Shown here: one piece after another, positions 34,741 to 43,939 of the stretch
Layout: each line of letters opens with the position of its first letter
How positions within the stretch are numbered: position 1 is the stretch's first letter
DNA from: JAYOEY01 sp038116945
GTDB taxonomy: Bacteria; Pseudomonadota; Alphaproteobacteria; MPNO01; UBA2964
DNA length: 64,000 nt
Reading direction: 5' to 3'
Assembly: GCA_038116945.1 (NCBI GenBank)
Contig: JAYOEY010000005.1
Location: 62,001 to 126,000, forward strand
Program-made: the position numbers and the translations under genes
Notes under the pieces: generated by a model
The model's input: only the letters and a program-made list of their open reading frames with translations
What the model was told of the DNA's origin: nothing
Database searches by the model: none

Positions 34741-35450
34741 CACGCCCGGCTCCGCGCCATTTCGGCCGGGGCGGGCTCTGTTTTCGGCACTCCCAGCTCG
34801 TCGTCGAGCGCATCGACCAGCGCGTTCAGGCGTTCCTCGAGTTCGCGGGACTCGGTCTCGATATTCGCGTCGCGCGCTATTCCTATCGGCTCGCCCCAGC
34901 GGATGACGCCGCGCCCGAACGGAAACGGGATCAGCATCCGGTCCCAGCTTCCCGCATGCTTCACCGGCCGGCAGGCGTAGGCCAGCGGCAGAATGGGCGC
35001 TCCCGACAGTTTCGCTGCCTGTACCGCGCCCTGCGCCGCGCGCATCCTTGGCCCGCGCGGACCGTCCGGCGTGATGCCGACGCATCCGCCGTCGAGAAGG
35101 GTCCGTATCATGCCGCGCAGGACGGCGGCGGCGCCGCGACTGGTCGACCCGGCGAGCGTGCCGATCCCGAGAAGTCCGATCGTTCGCGAGATCAGTTCGC
35201 CGTCGGCATGCTGCGATATGACCATCTGGAGCCGTGTCGGATAGCGCCACGCCGTCGGCAGCATCAGCAGCCGCCCATGCCAGAACGCAATGATGAAAGG
35301 GCGGCCCTCCTCGATCAGCTTTTCGGGGTGCTCCGCGCCCTCGATGCGCCAGCGGCCGGTGAGCCATACGAACCGGATATATTGCGCGCCGAGCCAGCAG
35401 GCGGCGGCCCGGAACGCAGGACGCCTGGTCAGGAATTTCAGCGACGCCAT
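34740..35450 (-). CDS. Lysophospholipid acyltransferase family protein (DUF374)
   Basis: Predicted membrane-associated acyltransferase of 236 residues. It has the family's HGR motif (IIAFWHGRLLMLP) and substrate motif GITPDGPRGPRM, placing it in the PlsC/LPLAT superfamily branch DUF374. The branch is commonly encoded between msbA and waaA genes in alphaproteobacteria, as here, so a role in lipid A or phospholipid remodelling is likely. It begins 2 bases after the ABC exporter stop. Confidence 0.9.
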   Translation of the reverse strand: MASLKFLTRRPAFRAAACWLGAQYIRFVWLTGRWRIEGAEHPEKLIEEGRPFIIAFWHGRLLMLPTAWRYPTRLQMVISQHADGELISRTIGLLGIGTLAGSTSRGAAAVLRGMIRTLLDGGCVGITPDGPRGPRMRAAQGAVQAAKLSGAPILPLAYACRPVKHAGSWDRMLIPFPFGRGVIRWGEPIGIARDANIETESRELEERLNALVDALDDELGVPKTEPAPAEMARSRA

Positions 35451-35452
35451 GG

Positions 35453-37285
35453 TCAGGCGATCGCGGCCGGGGCGGGAACGCCGTCCGCGCCGGGCACGGC
35501 CTGGTCCGCGAACTGGACCGCGTACAGCCTCGCGTAGGCGCCGCCGGCTTCCAGCAGGGAGTTGTGCGTGCCCTGCTCGACGACGCGGCCCTGGTCCATC
35601 ACGTAAATGATGTCGGCCGAAGTGACGGTGGAAAGCCGGTGGGCGATAACGACGGTGGTTCTTCCCTGGGTCAGCGCATCCAGGGCCGTCTGGACCTGGC
35701 GCTCGGTCTCCGAATCCAGAGCGGAGGTGGCCTCGTCGAGCAGCAGGATCGGTGCGTTCTTCAGCATCGCGCGGGCAATGGCTATCCGCTGGCGCTGGCC
35801 GCCGGACAGGCGCAGGCCGCGTCCGCCGACATGCGTGTCGTACCCGTCGACGAGGGATTCGATGAAGTCGTGGGCATCCGCCGCGCGGGCGGCGTCCCGG
35901 ATTTCGTCTTCGGTCGCATCGGGGCGGCCGTAGGCGATGTTGGCGCGCACCGTATCGTCGAACAGCGTAATGTCCTGCGCCACTAGGGCGATATTCGCGC
36001 GGAGAGTGGCGAGCGACACGTCGCGGACATCCCTGCCATCGATCGCGACCCTGCCCGCATCGCAGTCGTAGAAGCGCGGGATCAGGTTGAGGATGGTGGA
36101 TTTTCCTGCACCGGAGGGTCCGACCAGCGCCACCGTCTTTCCGGGGGGGATATCGATCGAGACGTTGTCGAGGGCCGCCCGGCTTTCGTCATAGGCGAAG
36201 CTGACCGCGTCGAACCGGATGCCGCCCCTGACATTGCCGAGCGCGGTGGCGCCGGGACGGTCCTGGATTTCCGGCTCGATATCGATCAGCGCGAATATCC
36301 GCTGGGCCGCGGCGAGCCCTTCCTGCAGCGAGGCATTCAGGTTGGCGAGGCTCTTCATCGGCTGATAGGCGAGCAGCAGCGCCGTGATGAAGGAGAAGAA
36401 AGTGCCCGGCGTTGTCGCGCCGTCGATCACCCGGCCGCCGCCATACAGAATCACCACCGCGATGGCGATGCCGCCCAGCGTTTCCATGATGGGGTGGGTA
36501 AGCGAGCGGACCCGGGCCGCCTTCTGGATGAGCTGGAAGATGCTTTCGATCGCCCGGCCCGCCCTGCCGATCTCGTACGCCTCCATCCCGTAGGCGCGAA
36601 CGTGGCGCGCCCCCTGAAACGTTTCGTCCAGAATGGTGGTGAGTTCGCCCATCTGCGTCTGGGTGTTGGCGGAAACCTTGCGCATCCGCCGGCCGATCCG
36701 GACGATGGGCCAGACGGCGACGGGGAACACGAAAAACGAGATCAGCGCCAGCAGCCAGTCCTGATAGAACATCAGCGCCACAAGGAAGACGAGCGTCAGC
36801 GAATCCTTGGCGATGCCGGTCAGCGCGGTGGAGACCGCAGCGCGCAGCATGTTGGCATCGTTGTTGAAGCGCGAAATCAGCTTGCCGGTCGAGGTGGTCT
36901 GGAAGAAGGCGATGTCCGACCGCATCAGATGCGCGAACATTTCGAGCTGCACGCCCGAGATGATGCGCTGGCCGATATGGTTCATCGTCACCGACTGGCC
37001 GTAGGTCGCGCCGCCCTTGATCAGGGCGATGACCAGGATCGCCGCGGGCACCAGATACAGCATGTCGCGGTTGCGGTTGAGGAACACCTCGTCCAGCACC
37101 GGCTGCATCAGCCACGCGTTGGCGGCGGTCGTTCCGGCGACCAGGATCATGCAGAACACGGCGAACGCGATCCGCCCGAAATGCGGACGCACGTATTGCC
37201 GGACCAGACGGTCGACAAGAATCCGCGTCGAAATCCGGGCAGGGGGCGCCGCCGACGGCGCGGGCAAGGTGTCGGAACTGCTCAT
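35453..37285 (-). CDS. msbA: MsbA-like ABC exporter (fused membrane and ATPase domains)
   Basis: Half-transporter of 610 residues that works as a homodimer. It has six N-terminal membrane helices (about 30-330) and a C-terminal ATPase with Walker A GPSGAGKST, signature LSGGQRQR, Walker B ILLLDEATSALD and the H-loop Val-Ile-Ala-His. Its position first in the operon with the DUF374 gene, waaA, lpxK and lpxL argues for flipping lipid A core. The start at 37285 is a choice; an ATG 6 codons upstream is also possible. The ribosome binding site is weak in both cases. Confidence 0.88.
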   Translation of the reverse strand: MSSSDTLPAPSAAPPARISTRILVDRLVRQYVRPHFGRIAFAVFCMILVAGTTAANAWLMQPVLDEVFLNRNRDMLYLVPAAILVIALIKGGATYGQSVTMNHIGQRIISGVQLEMFAHLMRSDIAFFQTTSTGKLISRFNNDANMLRAAVSTALTGIAKDSLTLVFLVALMFYQDWLLALISFFVFPVAVWPIVRIGRRMRKVSANTQTQMGELTTILDETFQGARHVRAYGMEAYEIGRAGRAIESIFQLIQKAARVRSLTHPIMETLGGIAIAVVILYGGGRVIDGATTPGTFFSFITALLLAYQPMKSLANLNASLQEGLAAAQRIFALIDIEPEIQDRPGATALGNVRGGIRFDAVSFAYDESRAALDNVSIDIPPGKTVALVGPSGAGKSTILNLIPRFYDCDAGRVAIDGRDVRDVSLATLRANIALVAQDITLFDDTVRANIAYGRPDATEDEIRDAARAADAHDFIESLVDGYDTHVGGRGLRLSGGQRQRIAIARAMLKNAPILLLDEATSALDSETERQVQTALDALTQGRTTVVIAHRLSTVTSADIIYVMDQGRVVEQGTHNSLLEAGGAYARLYAVQFADQAVPGADGVPAPAAIA

Positions 37286-37369
37286 GTTTTGGCCGCAAAC
37301 CATAGCATGCGGGCTGAATCACGGCCAAACAATTGGCAAAGGGAGCCCGGTTGAAACGAAGAGGTCCGT

Positions 37370-38713
37370 TCAGACCCCCGCGACCGTCATCCCGTCGATG
37401 CGGAGCGTCGGCGCGTCGGTGCCGGTGCGGAAGACGAGATCGTTCGCCGGCGTCAGCGCCATGAACATGTCCTTCAGGTTGCCGGCGACCGTCATCTCGC
37501 TGACCGGGTAGGCAAGCTCGCCCTGTTCGATCCAGTAGCCGCTGGCGCCCCGGCTGTAATCGCCGGTGATGCCGTTGACGCCCATGCCGATCATCTCGGT
37601 CACGAAAAAGCCGTTCTCGATGTCGCGGATCATGTCTTCGGGCGAGACCGATCCTGCCTCCATATAGACGTTGGTGGCCGACGGTCCCGGCGGGCCGCCG
37701 GTGCCGCGCGACGCGTTACCCGTGCTGTCGAGCCCGAGCTGGCGGGCGGAGGCGAGGTCGAGGATCCAGGTGGTCAGCCGGCCGTCATCGATCACGTTTT
37801 TCTTCCGCGTCGGCAACCCTTCGGCATCGAACGGCTTGGAGCGCAGGCCGCGCGGCCGCAGCGGGTCGTCGATCAGGCGGATGCCGTCGGCGAAAACCTG
37901 CCTGTCCATCATGTCCTTGAGGAAGGACGTGCCGCGCGCGATGGAGGTGCCGTTGATGGCGGAGAACAGGTGGCGGACGATGCCGCCGGAGACCCGCCAG
38001 TCATAGATGACCGGAACCGCCTGCGTGCCGACCTTGCGCGGGTTAAGCCGCCGTACCGCGCGTTCGCCGGCGTTGCGGCCGATCTCCGCCGGGGAGGCGA
38101 GGTCTTCGGCGTGAACCGCAGTGGTGAAATCGTAGTCGCGCTCCATCGCCGTGCCTTCGCCCGCCAGCACCGACACCGACAGGCTGTGCGACGACATCGA
38201 ATAGGCCCGCGCGAACCCGTTGGTGGCGGCGACCGCGACATTGGCCGTCGACCAGCCGGCTTCCGCGCCCTCCGAGTTGGTGACGCCGGCGACCGCGCGG
38301 GCCGCGTCTTCCGCCTCTGCCGCCATCTCCTTCATTTTTTCCGGGTCGGGCTCGACCGGGTCGCAGATATCGAGATCGGGAAACTCCGCGGCGAGCTGTC
38401 CCGGTTCGGCGATGCCGCAATATTTGTCTTCCGGCGCCGCTTTCGCCATGGCCACGGCGCGCTCGACCATTTCCGCAATCGCCTTGTCCGAATGATCGGT
38501 AGACGACACCACGGCCTGCTGCCTGCCGACCATGACGCGCAGCCCCAGATCGGCGGATTCGGCGCGTTCCAGCTTTTCCGGATTGCCGAGCCGCTGTGCG
38601 ATCTCCAGCGATGTCGCATCGTAGATCAGCGCATCGGCCGACTCCGCGCCGGCCTTCTTCGCCGCCGAGAGCAGGTTGTCGAGAATGTCGAGATGGGTGT
38701 TTCCGTCAGCCAC
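37370..38713 (-). CDS. pmbA: Metalloprotease-related protein PmbA/TldE
   Basis: A 447-residue member of the TldD/PmbA family, the partner that lacks the zinc motif. It pairs with TldD (encoded at 48386-49819) to form the peptidase that degrades unfolded or modified peptides. Family blocks are present (ADLGLRVMVGRQQAVVSS, TGDYSRGASGYWIEQGE) and there is no HExxxH, as expected for this subunit. It stands alone on the minus strand, 84 bases above the ABC exporter. Confidence 0.93.
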   Translation of the reverse strand: MADGNTHLDILDNLLSAAKKAGAESADALIYDATSLEIAQRLGNPEKLERAESADLGLRVMVGRQQAVVSSTDHSDKAIAEMVERAVAMAKAAPEDKYCGIAEPGQLAAEFPDLDICDPVEPDPEKMKEMAAEAEDAARAVAGVTNSEGAEAGWSTANVAVAATNGFARAYSMSSHSLSVSVLAGEGTAMERDYDFTTAVHAEDLASPAEIGRNAGERAVRRLNPRKVGTQAVPVIYDWRVSGGIVRHLFSAINGTSIARGTSFLKDMMDRQVFADGIRLIDDPLRPRGLRSKPFDAEGLPTRKKNVIDDGRLTTWILDLASARQLGLDSTGNASRGTGGPPGPSATNVYMEAGSVSPEDMIRDIENGFFVTEMIGMGVNGITGDYSRGASGYWIEQGELAYPVSEMTVAGNLKDMFMALTPANDLVFRTGTDAPTLRIDGMTVAGV

Positions 38714-38827
38714 GGGCTGTCCTCTGGTTGTCAGCGTCGATTTTCGAGCGACAGTTTTACGGCAAGGAACGGTCGAGGGACAGGCACAAACTGGCGTTGA
38801 CTGTCCGGCAAGGGGCGGGCGGGCGGA

Positions 38828-39550
38828 CTAGCCGGCCAACGCCTCCATCTCGCGGGCGAGCGCCCCCCGGTACATCCGGTCGACATTGAGGCTTGCCTGC
38901 GCGCCGCGGAGAATTTGCGCTTGGGCTTCCGCCGTGACGCCGTATGTCCGGGCCGCCACGGTCAGCAGCGTCGCATGTTCCAGTTCGGCGACGACATGTT
39001 CGGCATTGGAATGCTGCTTGTCGAAGCCGATGCCGAGCTCGTCGCGCATTTTTTCGCCCATGCTGCGCGAAATGCCGCCGGATTTTACCACCGCGTCCGA
39101 ATTGGCGATTTCGAGGATGCAGGAAGAGGCCAGCGCCTCCAGCCACGGCTTGTCGCGCGCCAGGTGCAGCCAGGCGTAGCAGGCGATCTCGACGCTGACG
39201 GGGGGCGTGTCGTCCTCGAAATCCTCGGGCGTCAGCCCGACAGAAGCGCCTTCCTGAATGCCGAGCGTGTAGTGATCGGCCACGCCCCGCTCGGCGTCGC
39301 CCTGAAGTTCGTCCTGCTCGTGCTCCCAGATCAGCTTCTTGATGTCGAACGGCGCGGCCGACTGGACGGCCGCCCAGCAGCAGCGCCGGTTGAACACGAA
39401 ATGCTGCCGCTGCTTGACGTAATGCCGGGCGGACTCGATGGTCAGCGGCGTACTCAGCAGATGCCGGTACTCCGCGGTTTCGAACTGCCGGTTCGCCATC
39501 GCGAATAGTTCCGCTTCGAGCGCTTTCAGCATCAGAATCTGGTCTGTCAT
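38828..39550 (-). CDS. Heme-oxygenase-like diiron (HDO) / TenA-PqqC superfamily protein
   Basis: An all-helical protein of 240 residues. Conserved-looking acid and histidine positions resemble the CADD-type metal site: acids in WEHEQDE (76-81), H93, E147 in CILEIAN, and H185-x3-E189-x2-H192 in SNAEHVVAELEHA. The last spacing matches the H-xxx-D/E-xx-H of CADD-like iron enzymes. It may be an iron-dependent oxidase acting on a small molecule. No thiamine or PQQ genes are near, so TenA or PqqC function is less likely. AGGGAG precedes the ATG at 39550. Confidence 0.7.
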   Translation of the reverse strand: MTDQILMLKALEAELFAMANRQFETAEYRHLLSTPLTIESARHYVKQRQHFVFNRRCCWAAVQSAAPFDIKKLIWEHEQDELQGDAERGVADHYTLGIQEGASVGLTPEDFEDDTPPVSVEIACYAWLHLARDKPWLEALASSCILEIANSDAVVKSGGISRSMGEKMRDELGIGFDKQHSNAEHVVAELEHATLLTVAARTYGVTAEAQAQILRGAQASLNVDRMYRGALAREMEALAG

Positions 39551-39629
39551 GACGGGGCTCCCTTGTCTGATCGCCCCATTCAAGCACGGGAAACCCGTTA
39601 TGTCGCGGTCGGGGTCACGACCCGGGCGT

Positions 39630-39656
39630 GGAGCCGGCGCGATCGACGCCGGCTCC
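39630..39656 (-). terminator. Strong hairpin after the beta-helix gene
   Basis: A perfect 10-base-pair stem (GGAGCCGGCG/CGCCGGCTCC) with a 7-base loop, 24 bases past the final stop of the minus-strand gene. There is no T-run on the minus strand, so it may end transcription only with help or simply protect the 3' end. Confidence 0.5.
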
Positions 39657-39679
39657 AGCCCGTGTTCGGGTTCCGCGGT

Positions 39680-41935
39680 CTAGCTCGCCCGGTTCATCCG
39701 CCGCAGCCGGATCAGCCCGAACAGGCCGGAAAGCAGCAGGACGACCGATGACGGCTCGGCAATGGTCAGGCTTTCCTCGGTCACGACGGAGAGGCGCAGG
39801 GCCTCGCGCCCGTCATTCAGGCCGCCGCTGAAGGTGAACAGCGACGCGGTCCAGACCTGCCCCGCCGCCAGCAGGGCATCGGTGAAGTCGAACGCCAGCG
39901 TGTTGAGGTCGGCGACGATGTCGTCGGCGACGATCACGTCGAAGATATCGCCGAGCCCGGCCGCGAAGATGCCGAAGAAGTCGATATCGAGCGTCGCGCC
40001 CGCCGTCAGCGTGGCGACGCCGGCGGAAACGTCGATCCGGTCGTACTGGGTGCCTGCCGTCAGCCCTTCCAGCTCGAACAGGGTGGTGGACAAAGCGCCG
40101 AGATCGAGATTGCCGACGATGTCGAGCTGCCCCGGCGAATTGCCCGCCTACAGCGTGCCGTCACTGACGGCGACGTCGCCGGTAAGCGTCCCGGTACCGC
40201 CGAGCGTGCCGCCGCCGGAAACGGTGACGGTTTCCGCGTTGGAGCTGCCCGACAGCGTCACCAGGCCGCCGGCGATATTCACGGCGTCCGTGCCTCCGCC
40301 GAGATTGATCGAGCCCGTCACTGTTGCGCCGGTGTTGACGGTGACGGTCGCATTGCCGCCGGCGTCGCCGATTGCATCGCTGGCTGTCGTCACGACCGAA
40401 GCGCCCGAATTGAGCGTGATGGTATTCAGGTTTCCTGCGCTCGTATTCGTGAAGATACCGCCGTTCGAGCCACCCGATATCGCGCCGTTTACGGTGATCG
40501 TGGTCGTGCCGGTGCCATCGTGCCTGGCGAATATACCCCGTTGCGCACCGGACGCAGCGTTGGCCGTAATCGTCAAGGCGCTTGCGTTGGTTACATCCCC
40601 GATGCTGGCGCTGATACCGCTGTTGCCGTTGCCCGTCACCGTGCCGGTTGCCGTGACGTTAAGCGATCCCGTACCGTCATTATTGGCGCGGATACCTCTA
40701 TCGTTGCCGGTGACGTTTGCCGCCGAAACGCTAAGGTTTGAGCCGGAGGCACCATTGAAAGCAAAAACTCCACTGCCCGTGGTTCCCGTCACGTCTCCGT
40801 TCGTGGTGACACTCAGGAGTCCCGTTCCGGTGTTGAGCGCATAAATCTCGTCGGTGGTGACATTGCCGTCGAACGTGACGTCGGACGCGCCGTTGACGGT
40901 GACGCTTTCGATGCCGGTCACATTCCCGGTCACTGTCCGGGTGGCGTTGTTGAAGGTCAGGCTGTCCGTGCCCGTACCGCCAAAGATGGAGCCGTCGGAC
41001 GTGCCCGAACCGTTGATAACGACATTGTCGTTGCCTCCGCTGACATTGATCGCTCCGGTGAATCCGGCGCCGTCATTGACGGTGACGGTGGCGTTGCCGC
41101 CGGAATCCCTGATCGCGGCTCCGCTGCCGTTCACCGCGGCGCCGGTCTGTAGCGTAATGCTGGCCGCGCTTCCCGAACCGGTATCCGTAAATATGCCGTC
41201 ATCCGTCGCGCCGGTCACGGAACCCGATACCGAAACCGTCGTGCTGCCTGTGCCAGAATTGACGGCGTGAATACCCCTTGTCGCGCCGGTCACATCGTCC
41301 GCGGTGATCGCGATGTCGGTCGCGGTGGCGGCGTTGTTGGCATATATCCCGTTTGCCGTCGTTCCCGTTACCGCACCGGTCGTGGTAATGCTCGTTGTCC
41401 CAGTGCCATTATTGTCGCTGTTGATTCCGTTGATGTTGCCAGAAACGATGTTGGCCGAAACCGTTACATTGGCGGTGCCCGTTTGATTGGTAGCTATGAT
41501 TCCGTCAGCCGTGTTGCCCGTTACCTGTCCGGTCACGTTCACCGAATTGTCGCCGCTTGTATTGTTGCGGATACGGATACCCCGACCAAAACCCGTAATC
41601 ACTGAATTATTGTTGTCTGTGAAAACAGCCCCGCCGACGCCAAGTAGATGAAAGGCTGAATCGACAGATGTCTCGATACCGAACCCCGAACTTGTCGTGA
41701 CCGAAACCGCGCCTGCTGGATTCAGCGGGTTCGCCAGCCCGCCATTGGTCGCGTCCGTACCGGCATTGAGCGCGCCGGAGCAGTTGTAGGTGCCGACGCC
41801 GGTATTGATGCAGGCGCCGGCCTGGGCGGCCCGTCCCCCGTAGGAAAATGCCAGTGCCGCGATGGCGCTGCCAAGCGCGAGGCGGGTCCGGAAGCTGGTC
41901 CGGTTTCCGCCGGCATGCTGTTCGGTCGTATGCAT
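39680..41935 (-). pseudogene. Beta-helix repeat surface protein with PEP-CTERM-like tail, interrupted by one in-frame TAG
   Basis: The reading frame begins at the ATG at 41935 (AGGAG 8 bases upstream). A signal peptide ends near residue 39 (FSYGGRAAQA), then come about 550 residues of Gly/Thr/Asn-rich beta-helix repeats. Codon 596 is TAG (40150-40148). The same frame then continues AGNSPGQLDIVGNLDLG and on for 155 residues to a C-terminus of AEPSS, a hydrophobic helix and RLRRMNRAS, the layout of PEP-CTERM-type sorting signals. The stop falls inside the usual GTL-x-AGNSPG motif of such proteins, so a nonsense mutation, a sequencing error or stop read-through are the options. Two 90-residue modules (residues 221-310 and 467-556) are duplicates. 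No exosortase gene is in the window. Confidence 0.75.
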
Positions 41936-42267
41936 TTCAATTTCTCCTGTGATGAAAATTTCGATGGTTCGTCCAATAAAAACGCTTCCCATGCGCGCGT
42001 TCGCAAACGCACGGGGCACGCAAATCGCCGGGCGAGCCGCTCGGGTCGCGCTGGTGGTTTCGATCGGTTCGTGATGTTGGTGGACTGCCGGGGGGACGAT
42101 TACAGATCAGGGTCCTGTGCGGCGATCCGGTACCCTTCAAGTCCGTCCGTCGCGTAATTGCACTGTGTCCCGACGGGACGACGCTACAGGTGCAGGTTCA
42201 GCCCGTCCACGGCGTGAAACAAATAAAAGTTGTAATTCGGTCTGGGCCGGGAATGTAACGGGTGTCG
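41936..42267. other. 332-base non-coding spacer
   Basis: This lies between the start of the beta-helix gene and the end of ubiD. It holds the AGGAG ribosome binding site of the beta-helix gene and presumably its promoter. I see no protein, RNA gene, strong terminator or repeat in it. The stretch at 42225-42245 is noticeably A/T-richer than the surroundings. Confidence 0.5.
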
Positions 42268-43752
42268 CTATTTCCAGATCGGCTTGCCGCTTCCCGGCAG
42301 GCCGAGCCCGTCCCACATCTCGTTCACCCGCTCGATCACCGCGTCGGACATGCGGAGCTTCGTTCCCCAGTCGCGGGACGTTTCTGTACCAATTTTGGTG
42401 GTGGCATCGATCCCTATCTTGGAGCCGAGGCCGGGCAGGGGGGAGGCGAAATCGAGATAGTCGATCGGCGTGTTCTCGACCAACATCGTGTCGCGCGCCG
42501 GATCGACATTGGTGGAGACCGCCCACATCACGTCCTTCCAGTCGCGCGCGTCGATGTCGTCATCCACCACGATGACGAACTTGGTGTACATGAACTGGCG
42601 CAGGTACGACCACACCGCCATCATGATGCGCCGCGCGTGGCCCGGATAGGCCTTGCGGATCGACACCACGGCGATGCGGTAGGAGCAGGCCTCGGGCGGC
42701 AGCCAGAAATCCACGATTTCGGGGAATTGCTGGATCAGCAGCGGGGTGAACACGTCGTTGAGCGCCTCGCCCAGCACCGACGGTTCGTCCGGCGGCCGGC
42801 CGGTGAAGGTGGAAAGGTAGATTGCATCGCGGCGCATGGTGATCGCGCTGGCGGTAAAGACCGGGAATTTCTCGACCGAATTGTAATAGCCGGTGTGATC
42901 GCCGTACGGGCCCTCGTCGCCGAACGCGGTCAGCGAGACATGGCCCTCGATGACGATCTCGGCATTGGCCGGCACCTGCAGCGGCACGGTTCTGCAATCG
43001 GTGAGTGCGACCTTCTCGCCCCGCAGCAGCCCGGCGAACTGGTATTCCGACAGGGTTTCCGGCACCGGCGCGACGGCGGCGATGATGGTGCCTGGATCGG
43101 CGCCGATGACGACGGCGGCGGGGATCGAGTCGCCGTTTCCGGCGGCGTGGGCCTCGGCCCCGCCGCGATGGGCGAGCCAGCGCATCAGCGTGGTGTCCCG
43201 GCCCGTTACCTGCATGCGGTATATGCCGATATTGACGCCCTTGGGCCCGTCGGTGACGACCAGCGGCCAGGTGATCAGCGGCGCCGGCTCGCCGGGCCAG
43301 CAGGACTGGATCGGCAGCATCGACAGATCGATATCGTCGCCCTCGATGACCACTTCCTGGCACGGCGCGGACGACACCGTCTTCGGCTTCATGGCGAACA
43401 CCGATTTGACCATCGGCAGCATCTCGAGCGCTTCGCGCCAGCCGCCCGGCGGTTCGGGCTGGCGCAGGAAGGCGAGCTGTTCGCCGAATGTCCGCAGCTC
43501 GTCCGGTTTGCGCCCCATCCCGGCGGCGACGCGCGCGACCGTGCCGAACAGATTGACCAGAACCGGGTGCGGAGAGGGGGCGCCGTCGGCGCGCACGGCG
43601 TTCTCGAACAGGACGGCGGGGCCGCCCTCGGCCAGCAGCCGGGTCTGGATTTCCGTCATCTCCAGCACGGTCGAGACCGGCGCGGAAACGCGCACCAGAT
43701 CGCCGTCGGCTTCAAGCCGGGCGATGAAATCTCTCAGGCTGGCAAAGGCCAT
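42268..43752 (-). CDS. ubiD: 4-hydroxy-3-polyprenylbenzoate decarboxylase (canonical UbiD)
   Basis: Prenylated-FMN decarboxylase of ubiquinone biosynthesis, 494 residues. The catalytic triad is R179 (GIYRMQ), E280 and D285 (DEGPYGD), and the E-to-D change at the third position is typical of the ubiquinone-type enzyme. The start SLRDFIARLEADGDLVRV is also typical. It differs in length and motifs from the two accessory UbiDs at 16-19 kb. It is near ubiA (44670) but separated from it by one oppositely oriented gene. The prFMN-making UbiX is not in the window. Confidence 0.95.
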   Translation of the reverse strand: MAFASLRDFIARLEADGDLVRVSAPVSTVLEMTEIQTRLLAEGGPAVLFENAVRADGAPSPHPVLVNLFGTVARVAAGMGRKPDELRTFGEQLAFLRQPEPPGGWREALEMLPMVKSVFAMKPKTVSSAPCQEVVIEGDDIDLSMLPIQSCWPGEPAPLITWPLVVTDGPKGVNIGIYRMQVTGRDTTLMRWLAHRGGAEAHAAGNGDSIPAAVVIGADPGTIIAAVAPVPETLSEYQFAGLLRGEKVALTDCRTVPLQVPANAEIVIEGHVSLTAFGDEGPYGDHTGYYNSVEKFPVFTASAITMRRDAIYLSTFTGRPPDEPSVLGEALNDVFTPLLIQQFPEIVDFWLPPEACSYRIAVVSIRKAYPGHARRIMMAVWSYLRQFMYTKFVIVVDDDIDARDWKDVMWAVSTNVDPARDTMLVENTPIDYLDFASPLPGLGSKIGIDATTKIGTETSRDWGTKLRMSDAVIERVNEMWDGLGLPGSGKPIWK

Positions 43753-43939
43753 GGGCGGGCTTCCCTGTTCAACTCGCCCTCTCTTTACCTGCAGCGCCCC
43801 GTGTCAGGCAAACGCATATGGCGCAATGGGACGATCGTTATCCTGTATTTGGGGACCCATCGTCGGCGGTGGGGACGGTGCTCGGACGAATACGTCGCGG
43901 GGGCTGGAAGTCGCTTCAGGCAACTCCTAAATTGACACC

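Noticed and set aside
34741..35367. Apparent 200-residue N-terminal extension of waaA
   Set aside because: It is an alternative frame of the DUF374 acyltransferase gene; the Kdo transferase anchor begins at 34740.
40100..41935. CRISPR array or DNA tandem repeat suggested by repetitive sequence
   Set aside because: The repetition is at protein level, with uneven spacing and drifted DNA; there are no constant direct repeats with unique spacers.
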